Source of the DNA: JADCCX01 sp031431475
Lineage (GTDB): Bacteria; Pseudomonadota; Alphaproteobacteria; Rhizobiales; Beijerinckiaceae
Reading direction: 5' to 3'
Length of the DNA: 64,000 nucleotides
Assembly: GCA_031431475.1 (NCBI GenBank)
Contig: JANPDL010000024.1
Span: forward strand, 86,047-150,046
In this document: piece by piece, positions 60,874-64,000 of the stretch
Layout of the letters: each line of letters opens with the position of its first letter
Numbering within the stretch: the stretch's first letter is position 1
Made by a program: the position numbers and the translations under genes
Notes under the pieces: model-generated
Seen by the model: only the letters and a program-made list of their open reading frames with translations
What the model was told of the DNA's origin: nothing
The model's database searches: none

Positions 60874-61319
60874 TGACCTTCACCAGTAAACGTTATCCTT
60901 GCCTTGGGGTAGAGGATTTCACCCGCGCAATCCAGCCCGAAGTGCGGGTCGACGGGATGAGGGATCGGCGCGGCGTGTGCAAGCGTTGATTGACGAAACG
61001 CCCTAATCAGGATTGCCTGGGATCACCCATACGGTCGAGTTCCGACAGGGCGATACGGTCGGGCAGACCGATTGACCTGCTCTAACCGAACAATTTGCCA
61101 GCCAAGGCCGCGGTCGGCGGAGTATGCCTCTGCAGGCCGAGGTTAGCTGCCCCAGCAGTGGCCGCAGCCTGATCCTGTCCGCCTCAAGAGGCGTAGTCCA
61201 AACGGACACAATCCTGCTCCGACGTTGACATCTATACAGACCGATGCCACTCCTTCGCTTCAAGATCACCGGATCGACTGTGAAAACGTTTGAATTTGCT
61301 TTACCCGTTTCAAACAAGC
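60874..61319. other. non-coding divergent region upstream of wzm and glycosyltransferase
   Basis: About 445 bases between the divergent wzm and GT4 genes. Short open frames on both strands have no recognisable protein features and atypical composition. It is expected to hold promoters for both directions; none could be assigned with confidence. Confidence 0.4.
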
Positions 61320-62441
61320 ATGCCAAAGCCGCGAACTCTGGTTCTGTACTGGGGAACAAGCGGAGCGGGGATCCGGCTCGCCCATCGCATTTGTCAGGAG
61401 ATTTCTGAAAGTCATGGAGCTGAGTCGCTGGCCTTGTCGCTGCATGCAGACAACGCCTGGCTTGATTTGGCGCAGTCTGTTGTGACCGACGTCGCTACGG
61501 TCAGCGGGCCCGTTGGGAGGAAGGCAGCCATTCAACTCGCGTCCAGCTTGCCAGGGCGGATATCCGCTCTGCAGCGCCAGATCACGCGATTTCGTCCGGA
61601 TGTCGTGGTCGTTCCGATGAATTTTGCGCAGGCTTTGCCGCTCACTGGCTGGCTGTATCTGAAGGACCTGCCTTTCATCTATGTAATTCATGATCCTGCG
61701 CCTCACCCTGGCGACTACGCGCCTGCGATGCAGAGGTTGACGCAATCGCTGTTGATTCGCTCCGCGAGCAGTGTCGTCTCGGTTTCCTTTTTTGTTGGCG
61801 AGAACGTCCGTCACTTGTTGGGCCCTGCGCGCAGTGAAAGCCTTATGGTGGCGCCGCTTGGGCTCCATGTTACGCGCCACCGCACGCAGTCGCGGCAGCT
61901 CGGTCCCGGGCCATTGCGTCTGCTCTTTCTGGGGCGGCTTCTGGCCTACAAAGGTCTGGATATCCTGGCTACAGCGCTTCACGAGTTTCGTGGCCGCAAC
62001 GACTGGCGGCTAACGATTGCAGGCAGCGGCAAGGAGCGGGAATTTGTTCTACAGGCTTTCGCCGCCTTTCCCCAGGTCGATCTGTCCAGGCTGGAGTTGA
62101 TACTCGAAGACGAAATCGATGTGATCCTCGATCATCATGATATCCTGATCTGTCCTTACCGCGAAGCCAGCCAGTCCGGTGTCCTTGCCGAGGCGATGTC
62201 TTTCGGGCTACCGGCTCTCGTGACGCCTGTAGGAGCCTTGCCTGAGCAGATCGGCTATGGCCGGGCAGGATGGATAGCGCTCCATGCGACAGCATCCGGG
62301 CTCGCCGCAGCATTGCGAACCGTACTCGATGACCGCTCGGACTATGCATCGCGCTCCGCTGGAGCGCTCGCCATGGTTTCAGAACGCCCTGGTGCGACAC
62401 CTTGGGGCGCTCTTGTCCAGACATTCGCTCGCGTACGTTGA
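61320..62441 (+). CDS. GT4-family glycosyltransferase
   Basis: A 373-residue GT-B glycosyltransferase. The N-terminal domain includes TLVLYWGTSGAGIRLAHRICQEISESHGAESLAL and FIYVIHDPAPHPGDYAPAMQRL. The C-terminal nucleotide-sugar domain has LRLLFLGRLLAYKGLDILATALHEF, and ILICPYREASQSGVLAEAMSFGLPALVTPVGALPEQIG with the E-A-x-x-x-G acidic motif. I chose the ATG at 61320; a TTG start at 61290 would add ten residues. It probably acts in assembly of the polysaccharide exported by Wzm-Wzt. Confidence 0.9.
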   Translation: MPKPRTLVLYWGTSGAGIRLAHRICQEISESHGAESLALSLHADNAWLDLAQSVVTDVATVSGPVGRKAAIQLASSLPGRISALQRQITRFRPDVVVVPMNFAQALPLTGWLYLKDLPFIYVIHDPAPHPGDYAPAMQRLTQSLLIRSASSVVSVSFFVGENVRHLLGPARSESLMVAPLGLHVTRHRTQSRQLGPGPLRLLFLGRLLAYKGLDILATALHEFRGRNDWRLTIAGSGKEREFVLQAFAAFPQVDLSRLELILEDEIDVILDHHDILICPYREASQSGVLAEAMSFGLPALVTPVGALPEQIGYGRAGWIALHATASGLAAALRTVLDDRSDYASRSAGALAMVSERPGATPWGALVQTFARVR

Positions 62442-62605
62442 CGTCGCGTCACGAGCCGCCGTATCTGGTCCTGATCAATGACCGTGTCGCAGTTGGCGTG
62501 GCCAGTGCAGGTGACATGGCTCTGGTCTTGGGCTGGTTAAACGAAAATTCAGACAACATCGCTTATATCGCGGACATACCAATGAAGCTTATGCGGGCCA
62601 ACTGA
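62402..62605 (+). CDS. possible small protein, unrecognised
   Basis: A 67-residue open frame overlapping the glycosyltransferase end by 40 bases. The portion after residue 18 (PPYLVLINDRVAVGVASAGDMALVLGWLNEN) has protein-like amphipathic pattern and codon third positions consistent with the neighbours, but no family is recognised. It ends 23 bases before the metzincin gene start. It could be a real short gene or chance. Confidence 0.35.
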   Translation: MGRSCPDIRSRTLTSRHEPPYLVLINDRVAVGVASAGDMALVLGWLNENSDNIAYIADIPMKLMRAN

Positions 62606-62627
62606 GAGTCCGGGGACAATTCGACCG

Positions 62628-64000
62628 ATGGGATACGGAACAGCCAGCACTGCGTCGGCATCGGGAGTTGTCAATATTGACGCCCTGATCTCGGGCTACA
62701 AATGGGCGTCGACTTCGCTGACCTACGCGCTGCCCACGCTCGCCAGCCAGTATTCATCCTCGATCTACTCCAACCCCGCCGTCGATGAGAATGGCAGCTT
62801 CCAGCCCGTGACGGGCGGTTTAGCCACGGCTGTTGCCTTCGCGATGGCGCAGATATCCGCCGTTTCGGGTCTCGTCATCACCCAGACGGCAAACACGGCT
62901 GCGGCGACGATGCTGGTAGGCAGGACAGGCTACACTGACACGGCGCACGCCTACCTCCCTGATACCGGCCCTTCCAAGGGCGGCGACATCTGGTTTGGGC
63001 TGGATGCTTCCTACGACTCTCCCGTGAGGGGAAGCTATGGCTGGGCGACCGCGCTGCACGAGATTGGACATGCGCTCGGTCTCAAGCATTCCCACACCTA
63101 CATCGGTGGCACGGGCGTCTACGAGGATGATGTTGGCGTCATCAGCCAACCCGTTGCAGCCAACCGTGATTCCGTCGAATTCACCGTGATGAGCTACCGC
63201 TCCTACGTGAACCAGGATCTGGAGGTGTTCAAAACCTACACGAACGAGGAGTACGGCTACCCGCAGACCCTGATGATGCTGGACATTGCGGCCCTGCAGC
63301 ACCTGTACGGCGCGGATTTCACTACCAACAGCGGCAACACGACATACACCTTCAGCGCCACCACGGGCGAGATGTTCGTCAACGGCCAGGGGCAGGGAGC
63401 ACCCGGCGCCAACCGCATCCTCCTGACAATCTGGGACGGCGGCGGCACAGACACCTACGATTTCTCCAACTACAGCAGCAATCTTAACGTCGACCTCGTT
63501 CCTGGAAGCTGGTCACTGCTGTCGAGCCTGCAGCGCGCCAACCTCGGCAACAACAACTTTGCCTCGGGCAACGTCTATAATGCTTTGCAATATCAGAACA
63601 ATGCGGCGTCCCTGATCGAGAGCGCGACCGGCGGCTCGGGCAACGACAGCATCTCGGGCAACAGCGCGGCGAATATGCTCATCGGAAACGGCGGTGCGGA
63701 TACGCTCATTGGCGGCCTCGGGGCGGACAGCCTGGATGGCGGGGCCAGCGCCGACCTGCTGATTGGCGACGGCGTGGTGGCCTGGACCAGCAACGCCATG
63801 TCGGTGCAGCGGTTGTATCTCGCCTGCTTCCGTCGCGCGGCGGACGACGGCGGTCAGGCGAACTGGACCAATGAGCTTGACGGTGGAACCTCTCTCCTCT
63901 CCGTCGCCACCGGCTTCGTCGCGAGCCAGGAGTTCTTCAACCTTTACGGCAGTCCGACGAACGCCCAGTACGTCACGCTCCTCTACCAGAACGTGCTGAA
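62628..64000 (+). CDS. metzincin (serralysin/M10-like) metalloprotease with RTX repeats and DUF4214-like tail, 3' end outside window
   Basis: An open frame from the ATG at 62628 to the end of the window (457 codons visible). The zinc motif HEIGHALGLKH occupies residues 144-154 (HExxHxxGxxH) and the Met-turn is VMSY with Met188, the M10B serralysin arrangement. A beta-rich segment follows and then glycine-rich RTX nonapeptides (GGSGNDSI, GNGGADTL, GGLGADSL) from 63630, which bind calcium. The last part, VQRLYLACFRRAADDGGQANWTNELDGGTS..., resembles DUF4214. There is no N-terminal signal peptide, as expected for a type I secretion substrate. Secretion signal and remainder lie outside the window. 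Confidence 0.88.
   Translation, partial: MGYGTASTASASGVVNIDALISGYKWASTSLTYALPTLASQYSSSIYSNPAVDENGSFQPVTGGLATAVAFAMAQISAVSGLVITQTANTAAATMLVGRTGYTDTAHAYLPDTGPSKGGDIWFGLDASYDSPVRGSYGWATALHEIGHALGLKHSHTYIGGTGVYEDDVGVISQPVAANRDSVEFTVMSYRSYVNQDLEVFKTYTNEEYGYPQTLMMLDIAALQHLYGADFTTNSGNTTYTFSATTGEMFVNGQGQGAPGANRILLTIWDGGGTDTYDFSNYSSNLNVDLVPGSWSLLSSLQRANLGNNNFASGNVYNALQYQNNAASLIESATGGSGNDSISGNSAANMLIGNGGADTLIGGLGADSLDGGASADLLIGDGVVAWTSNAMSVQRLYLACFRRAADDGGQANWTNELDGGTSLLSVATGFVASQEFFNLYGSPTNAQYVTLLYQNVL

Noticed and set aside
61003..61359. 118-residue minus-strand open frame in the wzm/GT4 intergenic region
   Set aside because: No recognisable domain, overlaps the glycosyltransferase start, and composition is Cys/Arg-rich like chance frames.
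1..64000. tRNA, rRNA, riboswitch or CRISPR elements
   Set aside because: No cloverleaf, conserved rRNA stretch or regularly spaced direct repeats with spacers were seen on either strand in reading by eye; a covariance-model scan was not possible.

Overview
The window reads as chromosome or large-replicon DNA from a soil- or plant-associated alphaproteobacterium, most likely Hyphomicrobiales (Rhizobium/Mesorhizobium/Aminobacter-like). This is inferred from the high G+C, the density of peptide, TRAP and sugar uptake systems with IclR/GntR control, TTG/GTG starts, and an RTX protease with a DUF4214-like tail. No RNA genes, CRISPR array or intact insertion sequence were seen.

Layout. 1-1.2 kb: end of a Gfo/Idh/MocA oxidoreductase overlapping a GntR/FCD regulator. 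1.4-8.1 kb: an unusual cluster of a YcaO-domain protein, a LysE/RhtB exporter, a 77-residue small membrane protein, an animal-type haem peroxidase, an unrecognised 154-residue protein and a SARP/BTAD regulator. This looks like a modified-peptide or peroxidase system. 8.1-9.3 kb: a decayed RraA-family gene next to a cluster of TGAGAA motifs. 9.3-17.5 kb: a second Gfo/Idh/MocA oxidoreductase, a DUF885 protein with an altered metal motif, and an oligopeptide-type ABC importer with a permease-ATPase fusion.

17.8-54.1 kb is a catabolic island. It holds a peptide-type ABC importer lacking its own ATPases, an M24 peptidase, a complete peptide-type importer, a TRAP transporter, a sugar-type ABC importer, four SDRs, two DHDPS-family aldolases, an OYE-type reductase, a TIM-barrel isomerase/epimerase, two DAO-family flavoproteins, and an eight-gene operon with an HcnAB-like fusion and a diverged glycine-decarboxylase P-protein pair. 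An IclR regulator of PcaR type sits in the middle. Tandem palindromes of the form GTTCG-N5-CGAAC, about 19-20 bp apart, lie upstream of at least four transcription units and of the regulator, so the island looks like one regulon. The substrate is unknown; parts list and context suggest a small N-containing compound or peptide/opine-like molecule that is imported, oxidised at an amine and cleaved by aldolases.

54.2-64 kb is a cell-surface region that starts at an IS3-type transposase scrap fused to a truncated glycosyltransferase. It contains a MotA/ExbB-like plus MotB-like proton-channel pair, then (minus strand) an ABC-2 polysaccharide exporter (Wzm, Wzt with C-terminal cargo domain) and a WbdD-like methyltransferase-kinase-coiled-coil chain terminator with an internal 201-bp repeat in its predicted molecular ruler, a GT4 glycosyltransferase, and the start of a secreted metzincin protease with RTX repeats that runs off the window.
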